This document shows, one piece after another, positions 34,632-41,302 of a stretch of DNA of 41,302 nt. Below the pieces are notes generated by a model. That model had not been told where the DNA came from and searched no databases. It saw nothing but the letters and a program-made list of their open reading frames with translations. Each line of letters begins with the position of its first letter. Position 1 is the first letter of the stretch. The position numbers and the translations under genes were made by a program. The DNA is from Planctomycetota bacterium (GTDB lineage Bacteria > Planctomycetota > Phycisphaerae > Phycisphaerales > SM1A02). The stretch lies in contig CABYSN010000006.1 of assembly GCA_902521645.1 (NCBI GenBank), forward strand, positions 1 through 41,302, given 5' to 3'.

Positions 34632-35639
34632 ATGCCAATACTTCTCACAGGTGCAGCTGGGTTCATCGGCTCAACGACCGCGCACGCCTTGTTGGATCGA
34701 GGGGAAGAGGTCATCGGTCTGGATGACTTCAACGACTACTACGATCCGGCCCTGAAAGAGGCCCGTGCACAGCGACTTGAAAGCCGGGATGGCTTCGAAA
34801 TGGTCAGGATGAAGTGCGAAGATCGCGAAGGCGTCGCCAGGCTGTTCAACGAGCACAAGTTCGATCGAGTCGTTCATCTGGCGGCACAGGCTGGTGTGCG
34901 ATATTCGATAGAAAATCCGTTCGCGTACGTTGATGCGAACATCTCGGGCTTCATGACCATTCTGGAGGGATGCCGGCACCATCAGATCAAGCACCTCGTG
35001 TATGCCTCGAGCTCAAGCGTCTACGGCGGAAACAAGAACCTCCCGTTTTCCGTGAATGATTCGGTGGACCACCCCATGTCCATGTACGCCGCGACCAAGA
35101 AGGCCAACGAGCTGATGGCTCATACCTACAGCAATCTGTATGGATTACCCACCACGGGACTGCGGTTCTTCACTGTCTACGGACCATGGGGCAGACCGGA
35201 CATGGCACTGTTCATCTTCACCAAGGCGATCATTGAAGGCAGGCCGCTGAAGGTGTTCAACCACGGCAAGCACACCAGGGATTTCACCTACGTCGACGAT
35301 ATCGTGCAGGGAGTCGTTCGCACTCTCGACACCACGGCTGCTCCCGATCCGGGATACAACGCCACCCAACCGAATCCCGGTACAAGCTCCGCCCCCTGGC
35401 GGGTGTACAACATCGGCGGTGGGCAGCCGGTCGAGCTGATGAGATTCATCGAACTGATCGAACAGGAGCTGGGCAAGAAGGCGACGCTCGAGCTCCTGGA
35501 TCTGCAACCGGGTGACGTTCCAGATACCCGAGCGGATGTCGCTGCGCTCAAACAGGATGTGAACTACCAACCCGAAACGACCGTGGAAGTCGGAATTCCC
35601 CGATTCATCGAATGGTATCGTCGGTACTACGGCACTTGA
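34632..35639 (+). CDS. NAD-dependent epimerase, UDP-glucuronate 4-epimerase-like
   Basis: A 335-residue extended SDR. It begins [13 protein letters not shown] (NAD site) and has [21 protein letters not shown], the stretch typical of UDP-glucuronate 4-epimerases (CapI/LspL group), then [14 protein letters not shown] and the catalytic Tyr152-xxx-Lys156 (YAATK), and [15 protein letters not shown]. It should interconvert UDP-GlcA and UDP-GalA in the cytoplasm, supplying a uronic acid for the glycan. Start at the ATG 10 nt after the aminotransferase stop, right behind a TAGAAT element. It converges with the GH57 gene, 15 nt away. Confidence 0.92.
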   Translation: MPILLTGAAGFIGSTTAHALLDRGEEVIGLDDFNDYYDPALKEARAQRLESRDGFEMVRMKCEDREGVARLFNEHKFDRVVHLAAQAGVRYSIENPFAYVDANISGFMTILEGCRHHQIKHLVYASSSSVYGGNKNLPFSVNDSVDHPMSMYAATKKANELMAHTYSNLYGLPTTGLRFFTVYGPWGRPDMALFIFTKAIIEGRPLKVFNHGKHTRDFTYVDDIVQGVVRTLDTTAAPDPGYNATQPNPGTSSAPWRVYNIGGGQPVELMRFIELIEQELGKKATLELLDLQPGDVPDTRADVAALKQDVNYQPETTVEVGIPRFIEWYRRYYGT

Positions 35640-35654
35640 AGCCGTCGCACGCCA

Positions 35655-36872
35655 TCAGTGCTGTGAACGCTGGCGCAGGTTGTCCAGGATGTTCATGAAG
35701 TTGATGTACGCGTCATAAGGACTGTCGTACGGGCTGAAGTACTTGTGAACGTCGCCGTCCGCCCAGTACTTCGTGCACATGTAATAGAGATGATCGCTGG
35801 TGGTGAGCTTGCGCCAGTCCTCGAGGATGTATTCATCACCACGTGCATGAGCTTCCTTGACCGGACCTTCGAGCTTGTAGAGTTCGGCGGCGGCGTTGTC
35901 CTGGATCGGATTGCCGAGCCATGCGGAGAGATCCCGTTCGGTGTCCGCCCACGATCTGAAGTCGGGAACGGCGTACTCCCCCACCGGCTGGTAGGTGTCG
36001 ACAACCTGTGAAGGCGTGAGGAAATCGTTGTGACCCGGATTGCAATCGAAGACCTTCTCCGGAAGCGCGTCAAGAAACTTGAAGATCCCCGTATCCGCCC
36101 ACTGATGTTCACCAAGCGTCTCGTAGTCCATGAACAGATTGCAGAGATGCCCATCGCCGTTGATCTGATCGACCCACCCGGCGAATTTCTCGGCGGTGAG
36201 CGGCCATTCCTTCCAATCCCGGTTGGAGAAACGAAACGCGATGTCATCGGAGAGGCGGTAGTTCTTGAGCAGGAGCTGTATGGAATCACCGCCGTTGGCT
36301 GCGGTGGACGCACCGCCGGGAGGGCAGTACGGATAGTTCGGGGAACGCCCGGTGAGCAGATCGTCGAGACCCTCGCAGATGATCGCACGGTGACGGCCCA
36401 TCTGCGCGATCGTTCGCGCGACGGAGTCGTTGTAGATCAATTCGGTGTTTCGAAAGACCGTGGGTCGGACTCCGAACAGTCGCTCGATGCGTTCTTCCTG
36501 AAGCGCGACCTGTTGCTTGAACTCCTCGGGGGCGAAGATGTAGCTCAGCGAATGATGGGATGTCTCGGCGAGAAACTCGACCGCGCCGGTCTCGGCACAC
36601 TGCTGAAACAGCTCGATCACTTCCGGTGCCCAGGCCTCGAACTGCTCGAGGGCGACGCCGGAGATCGAATAGGCCACCCGGAAACGGCCTTCATGACGAC
36701 GGATCAGATCCAGAATCCGGGTGGTGGCGGGAACATAGCACTTGTCGGTGACCTTGCGACAGATCTCCTTGTTCGCTTCGTTGTCGAAGTAGAACGGGTG
36801 ATCCTCGAACACCGAGTACTGCTTGATGCGGTACGGCTGATGAACCTGAAAATAGAAGCATACGCTGGTCAC
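35655..36872 (-). CDS. Glycoside hydrolase family 57 protein
   Basis: A 405-residue GH57 enzyme (alpha-amylase/glucanotransferase superfamily). It begins TSVCFYFQVHQPYR, with the family's first conserved HQP. Other conserved regions are GAVEFLAETSHHSLSYIF (near residues 107-125), FRNTELIYNDSVARTIA and FMDYETLGEHQW, which carries the expected Asp near residue 250. It probably acts on alpha-glucans such as glycogen or starch inside the cell, since no signal peptide is seen. Start: GTG at 36872, which matches the usual N-terminus and lies 6 nt after a TATCCT box; a longer reading adds 42 unlikely residues. A GTG two codons earlier is also in frame. Divergent from pyrE. Confidence 0.92.
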   Translation of the reverse strand: MTSVCFYFQVHQPYRIKQYSVFEDHPFYFDNEANKEICRKVTDKCYVPATTRILDLIRRHEGRFRVAYSISGVALEQFEAWAPEVIELFQQCAETGAVEFLAETSHHSLSYIFAPEEFKQQVALQEERIERLFGVRPTVFRNTELIYNDSVARTIAQMGRHRAIICEGLDDLLTGRSPNYPYCPPGGASTAANGGDSIQLLLKNYRLSDDIAFRFSNRDWKEWPLTAEKFAGWVDQINGDGHLCNLFMDYETLGEHQWADTGIFKFLDALPEKVFDCNPGHNDFLTPSQVVDTYQPVGEYAVPDFRSWADTERDLSAWLGNPIQDNAAAELYKLEGPVKEAHARGDEYILEDWRKLTTSDHLYYMCTKYWADGDVHKYFSPYDSPYDAYINFMNILDNLRQRSQH

Positions 36873-36884
36873 CCCCACAGGATA
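36873..36884 (-). promoter_or_regulatory. Leaderless-type promoter element of the GH57 gene
   Basis: On the minus strand TATCCT (36879-36884) ends exactly 6 nt before the GTG at 36872. No -35 or ribosome site. It faces the pyrE element 42 nt away. Confidence 0.5.
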
Positions 36885-36926
36885 ACGCCCATTCAACGAC
36901 CGCGGGCAGGTTGGGGGGTGTGATTG

Positions 36927-36938
36927 TAGACTTGAGAC
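36927..36938 (+). promoter_or_regulatory. pyrE: Leaderless-type promoter element of pyrE
   Basis: TAGACT (36927-36932) ends exactly 6 nt before the ATG at 36939. No -35 or ribosome site is visible. Confidence 0.55.
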
Positions 36939-37472
36939 ATGACCACCATGGACAGAAACAGAATCGCAGAGCTCATCGCCCAGACCTCCGTTCTCCACGG
37001 AGACTTCACGCTTCGCAGCGGACGCAAGAGCTCGTACTACCTCGACAAGTACCTCTTTTCAACGCAACCCGAGATCCTCAGCGGTCTGGGGACGTTGTTC
37101 GCGGAAAGAATCCCTGCCGAGACGGATCGACTTGCAGGAGCCGAACTCGGAGGCATCCCTCTGGTCAGCTCGGCTTCGATCGCCACGGGAAAACCCTGCC
37201 TCTTCATTCGCAATTCGAAGAAGGACTACGGGACCGCCAAGCAACTCGAAGGAAGGCTCGAATCGGGAGACAGGGTCGTTCTGCTCGAGGATGTCGCGAC
37301 CACGGGTGGTCAGGCTCTTGAAGCGGCCGAGATCATTCGTGAAGCGGGCGGCGAGATCCTGAAGGTGATCGCCACCATCGACAGGGAGGAAGGCGCTCGT
37401 GAGAATTTCGAGGCGGCGGGCATCCCCTTCGAGTCGATCTTCACCAGGACCGACCTCGGCGTGGGTGGGTGA
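36939..37472 (+). CDS. pyrE: Orotate phosphoribosyltransferase
   Basis: A 177-residue PyrE. It joins orotate to PRPP to give OMP in pyrimidine synthesis. LHGDFTLRSGRKSSYYLDKY at the N-terminus binds orotate, GAELGGIPL is the next conserved loop, and VVLLEDVATTGGQAL (~residues 109-123) is the PRPP site. Length and motifs are normal. It starts behind a TAGACT element and ends 14 nt before a convergent gene. UMP feeds UDP-sugar supply, but a direct link to the nearby polysaccharide cluster is not shown. Confidence 0.96.
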   Translation: MTTMDRNRIAELIAQTSVLHGDFTLRSGRKSSYYLDKYLFSTQPEILSGLGTLFAERIPAETDRLAGAELGGIPLVSSASIATGKPCLFIRNSKKDYGTAKQLEGRLESGDRVVLLEDVATTGGQALEAAEIIREAGGEILKVIATIDREEGARENFEAAGIPFESIFTRTDLGVGG

Positions 37473-37486
37473 GCACGGAGAAGAGC

Positions 37487-40018
37487 TCAGGGCTCGAGAG
37501 CATCCCGGCTCTCATCGATCTGGATGATGGAAGAAAGCCCGCTCGCGAGAGCACCCAGTCGGTCCGTTCTCCTGCCCATGACTCCGGAGATGTAGTTCTT
37601 CGACTCGGTTTCTGAGTTGACGCCCCACACCTTGTCGACCAGGGTCACCGCAACCACCAGAGGCGCATCATCCAGGACGATCATCGTGTTGATGATGTCG
37701 AATTCACCGTAATCCAGTCCACCAGGAAGCACGCTGGCGAGCCAGGCTCGAACGGGCTCCTTCGAGTTCGAATAGATCACGGTGTAGAGATCGAGAACCT
37801 GGTCACGGAAATCGACCATCTCGGGGGTTTCGGCATCATCGGCATCGAGACTGGCGCGTGCCGCGGCAAGCAGAAGCGCAAGATCCTTCAAGGACTGGAA
37901 ACCGTCCAGTCTGCGCGCGGAGGAGAGCGCATCACGTCGCCAGGGTTTTCCCATGGGGACGCCGTCGACGCGTAGAAGCGAAGAAGTGGCGACGCTGCTG
38001 AACAGACCGGGAACGACCTTGGAGGCCGCGAGGTTGTAGTCGAAGTTCGAGATGATTCTCAGACCGACGTTCGCGCCCTTGAGCCTCGCGGAATTCAAGG
38101 CCCGACCGAGTTGGGATGTCGAGAGGTTCACATCGAATTCAAGCACTTCGGAAGGTTCGATGCTGAACTTGCGACCGATGCTCTCGACCACGTTGGTCGT
38201 CTCGATCCCGCCCCGCATGCCCACCACGGTGTAGTTCGGAAGAAAGGCGACCTGCCCGTGAAGAGGTGCGTTGGGTCCGATTGCAAGTGGTATCCCACTT
38301 CGATTGCGGACTGTCAGGCGATATCGAAATGGCGCGAAGGGTCCGATCGGATCCGCCACGGGCTCGATCAGCATCGAATAGGCGCGCTCCCTGTTGAGAA
38401 GGATCCGGTCCACGGCGGATGGAATACCGGAGATCAGAGCGGAAAGACGATTCGCCTGCTCCGTTCGGGGGACTTTGGTCTCAAGGGCCGATTCAAGACG
38501 GTTGCGCGCCCAGATCCCGATCAGGGAACCGGGCGAATCGTCGACGATCTGGAGCCAGAGCCGAGCCGAACTCTTGATGTTTCCAAGACGTTCATTCGCC
38601 AGAGAGAGGCCCAGCAACACGAGAACATCCCGGTCCTCTTCCTTTATCGAACCGAGAATATCGAGAGCCGAGTCGTACTGGCCGAGCGCGATCTCCTTCC
38701 AGCCCTCGTACATCACGACCTGGGCGTCGGAGAGCTCGACCAGTTCCGAAAGCTCATCGACGAGCAGGCCGATGACTTCGACATCTTCACCCTGCCATGC
38801 GGCGAAGGCGATCATCTCCAGAAGGCTTTCGGATCTCGCCGCCATCGCCTGAGGGTCGTTCGAATAGTCGAGAGCATCGGATTCGAGGGAGAGGACGTAG
38901 GCGACGAGGGTCTCATCGACGAAGGTCCGGTGTTTCTGCTTGTCGCCGGATTCCAGCAGCATGACGGACTGAAGAAGAGCCAACGATGAATCGAGGGGCA
39001 CCGGCAGATCCTGAAGCTCGGCATCGGTGATCGACGGTTCCTCGGCCTTGGCCTCTCGTTGCACCGTCTTCTTCATCCACAGATCGAGTTGAGAGAGGAC
39101 GCGTTCAGCTTCTTCGAGCCGGCCTGCACCCCAGAGGGATCGTGCCTGAAGAAGTGCATAATCACTGAGATCCTGCCCCTGAGCTTGAACGCTGGATCGG
39201 GCCAGACCGATCATGCGCGCGGCACTCCTGAAATCTCCGACATCAAGTGCAAGCGCTCCGATTTCAGCGGCGAAGATCGCTTCCAGTGGATTGGCGATCA
39301 AGGCTGCGATCAACAACTCGACCTTGGCTTCGGGATCGGATGCATCGATGTACCCGGCAGCCTGGATCGTGGCATCGGGGAAGTATGGATCGAGTTCGAT
39401 GGCTCGAGCCAGATGCTTGAGGTAGCCCTCGATGTCTCCCGTTCGATAGAGGAGCTGCGCGAGCGAGAAGGCCAGGCGTGCCGCGACCTTGGTACCGATG
39501 ATCTCGATGCTGGCGGGCTTGAGAAGGACTTCGTAGTTGCGCACCCGTTCCTCTTCAGTCTGCTTCTGACCGATGAGAAAAAGCAGACGCTGAAGCCGGA
39601 TCACTTCATCTCCCGGATCAAGTCGGGAGATCGCCTTGAAAGCCTCCGATTTCGCCGCATCCGTCCCCTCCGCGTCCGGATCGACCAGACCATAGGTCTG
39701 CAGGTACAACTGCCAGGCTGGAAGAGATTCCGGATTCAGCTCGACGGCAAGCTCCGAAAAGATCCTCAGAACGTCGATGTGAAAAAGCTGGGCGCCCGCA
39801 CGACTGTTTCCGGAACCGACCAGATTGGAGGACTGGACGAAGAAATCACTGAGCTGATCATTGATTTCGGAGGGAACCGGCATGTCGACCACCTGCTGGG
39901 GATCGAGCTTTTCGTCCGAATCCTGCGCGAAGGCCATGGAAGGCATCCCACTGAACAGCACTGCCGAGGCCGCGGCGAGGCAGAGTATTTTCACCCAAAT
40001 CGACTCGAAAACTGGCAT
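37487..40018 (-). CDS. Large exported TPR-like repeat protein
   Basis: An 843-residue protein with a signal peptide (residues 8-30, ending SMAFAQD). Residues ~60-500 are helical repeats of the TPR type, such as YRTGDIEGYLKHLARAIELDPYFPDA, AGRLEEAERVLSQLDLWM and GQYDSALDILGSIKEEDRDVLVLLGLSLANERLG. The last ~300 residues are beta-rich then helical and not recognised (RLTVRNRSGIPLAIGPNAPL). It is probably periplasmic and may be a scaffold or binding protein. I chose the ATG at 40018 for the signal peptide; an ATG at 40075 is also possible and lies nearer the TAGACT box at 40093. It diverges from another exported helical protein. Confidence 0.85.
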   Translation of the reverse strand: MPVFESIWVKILCLAAASAVLFSGMPSMAFAQDSDEKLDPQQVVDMPVPSEINDQLSDFFVQSSNLVGSGNSRAGAQLFHIDVLRIFSELAVELNPESLPAWQLYLQTYGLVDPDAEGTDAAKSEAFKAISRLDPGDEVIRLQRLLFLIGQKQTEEERVRNYEVLLKPASIEIIGTKVAARLAFSLAQLLYRTGDIEGYLKHLARAIELDPYFPDATIQAAGYIDASDPEAKVELLIAALIANPLEAIFAAEIGALALDVGDFRSAARMIGLARSSVQAQGQDLSDYALLQARSLWGAGRLEEAERVLSQLDLWMKKTVQREAKAEEPSITDAELQDLPVPLDSSLALLQSVMLLESGDKQKHRTFVDETLVAYVLSLESDALDYSNDPQAMAARSESLLEMIAFAAWQGEDVEVIGLLVDELSELVELSDAQVVMYEGWKEIALGQYDSALDILGSIKEEDRDVLVLLGLSLANERLGNIKSSARLWLQIVDDSPGSLIGIWARNRLESALETKVPRTEQANRLSALISGIPSAVDRILLNRERAYSMLIEPVADPIGPFAPFRYRLTVRNRSGIPLAIGPNAPLHGQVAFLPNYTVVGMRGGIETTNVVESIGRKFSIEPSEVLEFDVNLSTSQLGRALNSARLKGANVGLRIISNFDYNLAASKVVPGLFSSVATSSLLRVDGVPMGKPWRRDALSSARRLDGFQSLKDLALLLAAARASLDADDAETPEMVDFRDQVLDLYTVIYSNSKEPVRAWLASVLPGGLDYGEFDIINTMIVLDDAPLVVAVTLVDKVWGVNSETESKNYISGVMGRRTDRLGALASGLSSIIQIDESRDALEP

Positions 40019-40092
40019 TTTGATCTTGATCCATCCAGTGATGTGGGAGGAAGGCGGAATGGGACATCTCGACATGCAGGCGAGGAGGGTGA

Positions 40093-40098
40093 AGTCTA
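40093..40098 (-). promoter_or_regulatory. Candidate -10 box of the TPR protein gene
   Basis: TAGACT on the minus strand, the same hexamer as at pyrE and the ligase gene, but here 17 nt before the nearest ATG (40075) and 74 nt before the preferred one. The -35 is weak (TTACGA at 17 nt). Confidence 0.4.
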
Positions 40099-40156
40099 CC
40101 CGCACTCGTTGACAATCGTAAGCCCATGGCAGTAGTTTCAAGGCTGTGAGAAACGC

Positions 40157-40162
40157 TAGAAT
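40157..40162 (+). promoter_or_regulatory. Candidate -10 box of the exported helical protein gene
   Basis: TAGAAT (5 of 6) 79 nt before the ATG at 40242, in the 223-nt divergent gap. A weak GTTTCA lies at a -35 distance of 16 nt. Confidence 0.4.
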
Positions 40163-40241
40163 GTCGGTTTGAGAACGACCGGCCTGAATAACCTCCTGGC
40201 GGTCACCAGACCAAACCCGGCACGTACATGAATCGGACCCA

Positions 40242-41291
40242 ATGAAGATGACGAAAGCACGAACGATCCTCACGACCAGCCTGGCCGCATTCCTCGCACT
40301 CTTCATGATTCAAAGCCGGATGGCCGAAGCTCAGGATGTCACCTCGTTCAGCAGGACGACCAGCCCTCTCACGGGTGACCAGACCAGACAGCTCGAGTCC
40401 TTCATCGAATCCAACACCACGGATCTGGCATCAGACACGGCCGACAAGGTGGTCGCGGCCAGAAAGAACCTGATCGCACCTCTCCTGAGAGCGGGAACCA
40501 GCAACGTCTTTCGAGAGGCGTTCGGCAAGACCTTCATCAGCAATACCGAAAGCATGTTGAAGAACCCCGAAGAAACGAGCGCCTTCAATCTGTCCAACGT
40601 CTTTCAGGTACTGGCATTCATTCGAACCGGTGAGACCAATGAGATGCTGGCCCGCATCCTGGCGGACACCAGAGGCGAGGGGATCCAGACGGACGCACGA
40701 AGGAACGCCGCCGCATCGATGCTGGCGATCTCCCTGAAGACGACGTCGCCTGAAATGATCCGACCACGACAGTACAACTCGATCATGCGTTCGATTCTGG
40801 ACGCGGTGAACGAGGCAGGACGCTGGTCCGTTGTTCAAAGGGAATTCGAGGCGATGTCCGCGATCACCGGAAATCGAAAGATCCCCGATGACATCCGAGA
40901 AAAAGCCCTGGAAAACGAGGCGAAGATCCTCGACATGACACTTTCGAGAATGGCCTCCGAGAACGAAAGCGGACTTTCAAGAGCGATCGCACCGATGATC
41001 CTCATGCTTCGTTCCCAGTTCATCGGATTGACCGGAAGCATGAGACAGAGCTTCCAGACCACGATCTCACCCAGCCTGGAACTGGTGATACGCTCCGCCG
41101 ACGAGAACTGGGAATCGATCCAGAAGGACATGGCAAGCAGGACCAGTTTCACGATCGCGCTCCAGCAATCGATCGTCCTCCATCAACTCACGAGCGGGGT
41201 GACGGATCAGAACATGGACAAGACGGTCGCTGCATGGAAGTCCGGAGATCGACTGGCCTTTCAGAAATCAGCCGCGGAATGGCTGAACTGA
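40242..41291 (+). CDS. Exported helical protein of unknown function
   Basis: A 349-residue protein with a signal peptide (ARTILTTSLAAFLALFM, likely cut after AEAQ near residue 31). The mature part is almost wholly alpha-helical and polar, with Ala, Arg, Ser and Met rich helices such as ARRNAAASMLAISLKTTSPEM and no Cys. It may contain HEAT-like helical pairs, but I cannot assign a family. An in-frame ATG lies two codons on. It is divergent from the exported TPR protein with a shared 223-nt promoter region; the pairing of two exported helical-repeat proteins suggests a common job. No catalytic motif is visible. Confidence 0.8.
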   Translation: MKMTKARTILTTSLAAFLALFMIQSRMAEAQDVTSFSRTTSPLTGDQTRQLESFIESNTTDLASDTADKVVAARKNLIAPLLRAGTSNVFREAFGKTFISNTESMLKNPEETSAFNLSNVFQVLAFIRTGETNEMLARILADTRGEGIQTDARRNAAASMLAISLKTTSPEMIRPRQYNSIMRSILDAVNEAGRWSVVQREFEAMSAITGNRKIPDDIREKALENEAKILDMTLSRMASENESGLSRAIAPMILMLRSQFIGLTGSMRQSFQTTISPSLELVIRSADENWESIQKDMASRTSFTIALQQSIVLHQLTSGVTDQNMDKTVAAWKSGDRLAFQKSAAEWLN

Positions 41292-41302
41292 GTGATGAGT
41301 CC

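Overview
The window reads as chromosomal DNA of a planctomycete, most likely class Phycisphaerae. Four things point there: a 16S rRNA gene standing alone with no 23S, 5S or tRNA beside it; two secreted enzymes carrying the duplicated 'DxNADGVVDGADLAxLLxxWG' dockerin-like module common in that class; many large secreted proteins; and moderately high GC. The lineage is inferred from these features, not from an alignment.

Layout. 1-5041 (+): a Gly/His-rich small protein, a large secreted protein of unknown function, and a transglutaminase-like/esterase-like fusion. 5066-10694 (-): three exported enzymes, namely a Tat-type multicopper oxidase, a GH18 chitinase with a CBM2-like domain, and a Tat-type flavin cholesterol oxidase of the covalent-FAD (VAO) class; the last two carry dockerin-like modules. 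10771-12859 (-): a self-contained 16S rRNA unit with promoter, long hairpin-rich leader, mature rRNA, trailer and a C(UUCG)G terminator. 13168-21896: housekeeping and secreted genes, mostly (-): ComF-type phosphoribosyltransferase, an 81-residue unknown (+), aconitase, serine acetyltransferase, a Gly-rich EF-hand protein with 24-bp tandem repeats, and a degenerate amidohydrolase-like protein. 22080-35639: a cell-surface polysaccharide cluster on both strands. 35655-41291: GH57 glycosidase, pyrE, and two divergent secreted proteins of unknown function.

The polysaccharide cluster holds a UDP-sugar 4,6-dehydratase, a PglD-like acetyltransferase, a polyprenyl-phosphate sugar phosphotransferase, two intact GT4 glycosyltransferases, an AsnB-type amidotransferase, a flippase, an O-antigen ligase/polymerase-like protein, a DegT/PglE-type aminotransferase and a UDP-glucuronate-epimerase-like SDR. 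Together these would make a di-N-acetyl-trideoxyhexose (bacillosamine-like) nucleotide sugar, load it on undecaprenyl phosphate, extend it, flip it and polymerise or ligate it. Two glycosyltransferases are broken: one has lost its middle (30094-30564) and one survives only as its last ~60 codons (27849-28036). Both still keep 4-nt start/stop overlaps with the next gene.

The least expected pattern is in gene starts. Six genes (24237, 30094, 32150, 34632, 36939 on +; 36872 on -) have a TANNNT -10-like hexamer ending exactly 6 nt before the start codon, with no Shine-Dalgarno site and no clear -35. That is the layout expected for leaderless mRNAs. Other genes here have ordinary Shine-Dalgarno sites, and the 16S 3' end carries a normal anti-Shine-Dalgarno, so both modes of initiation appear to coexist.
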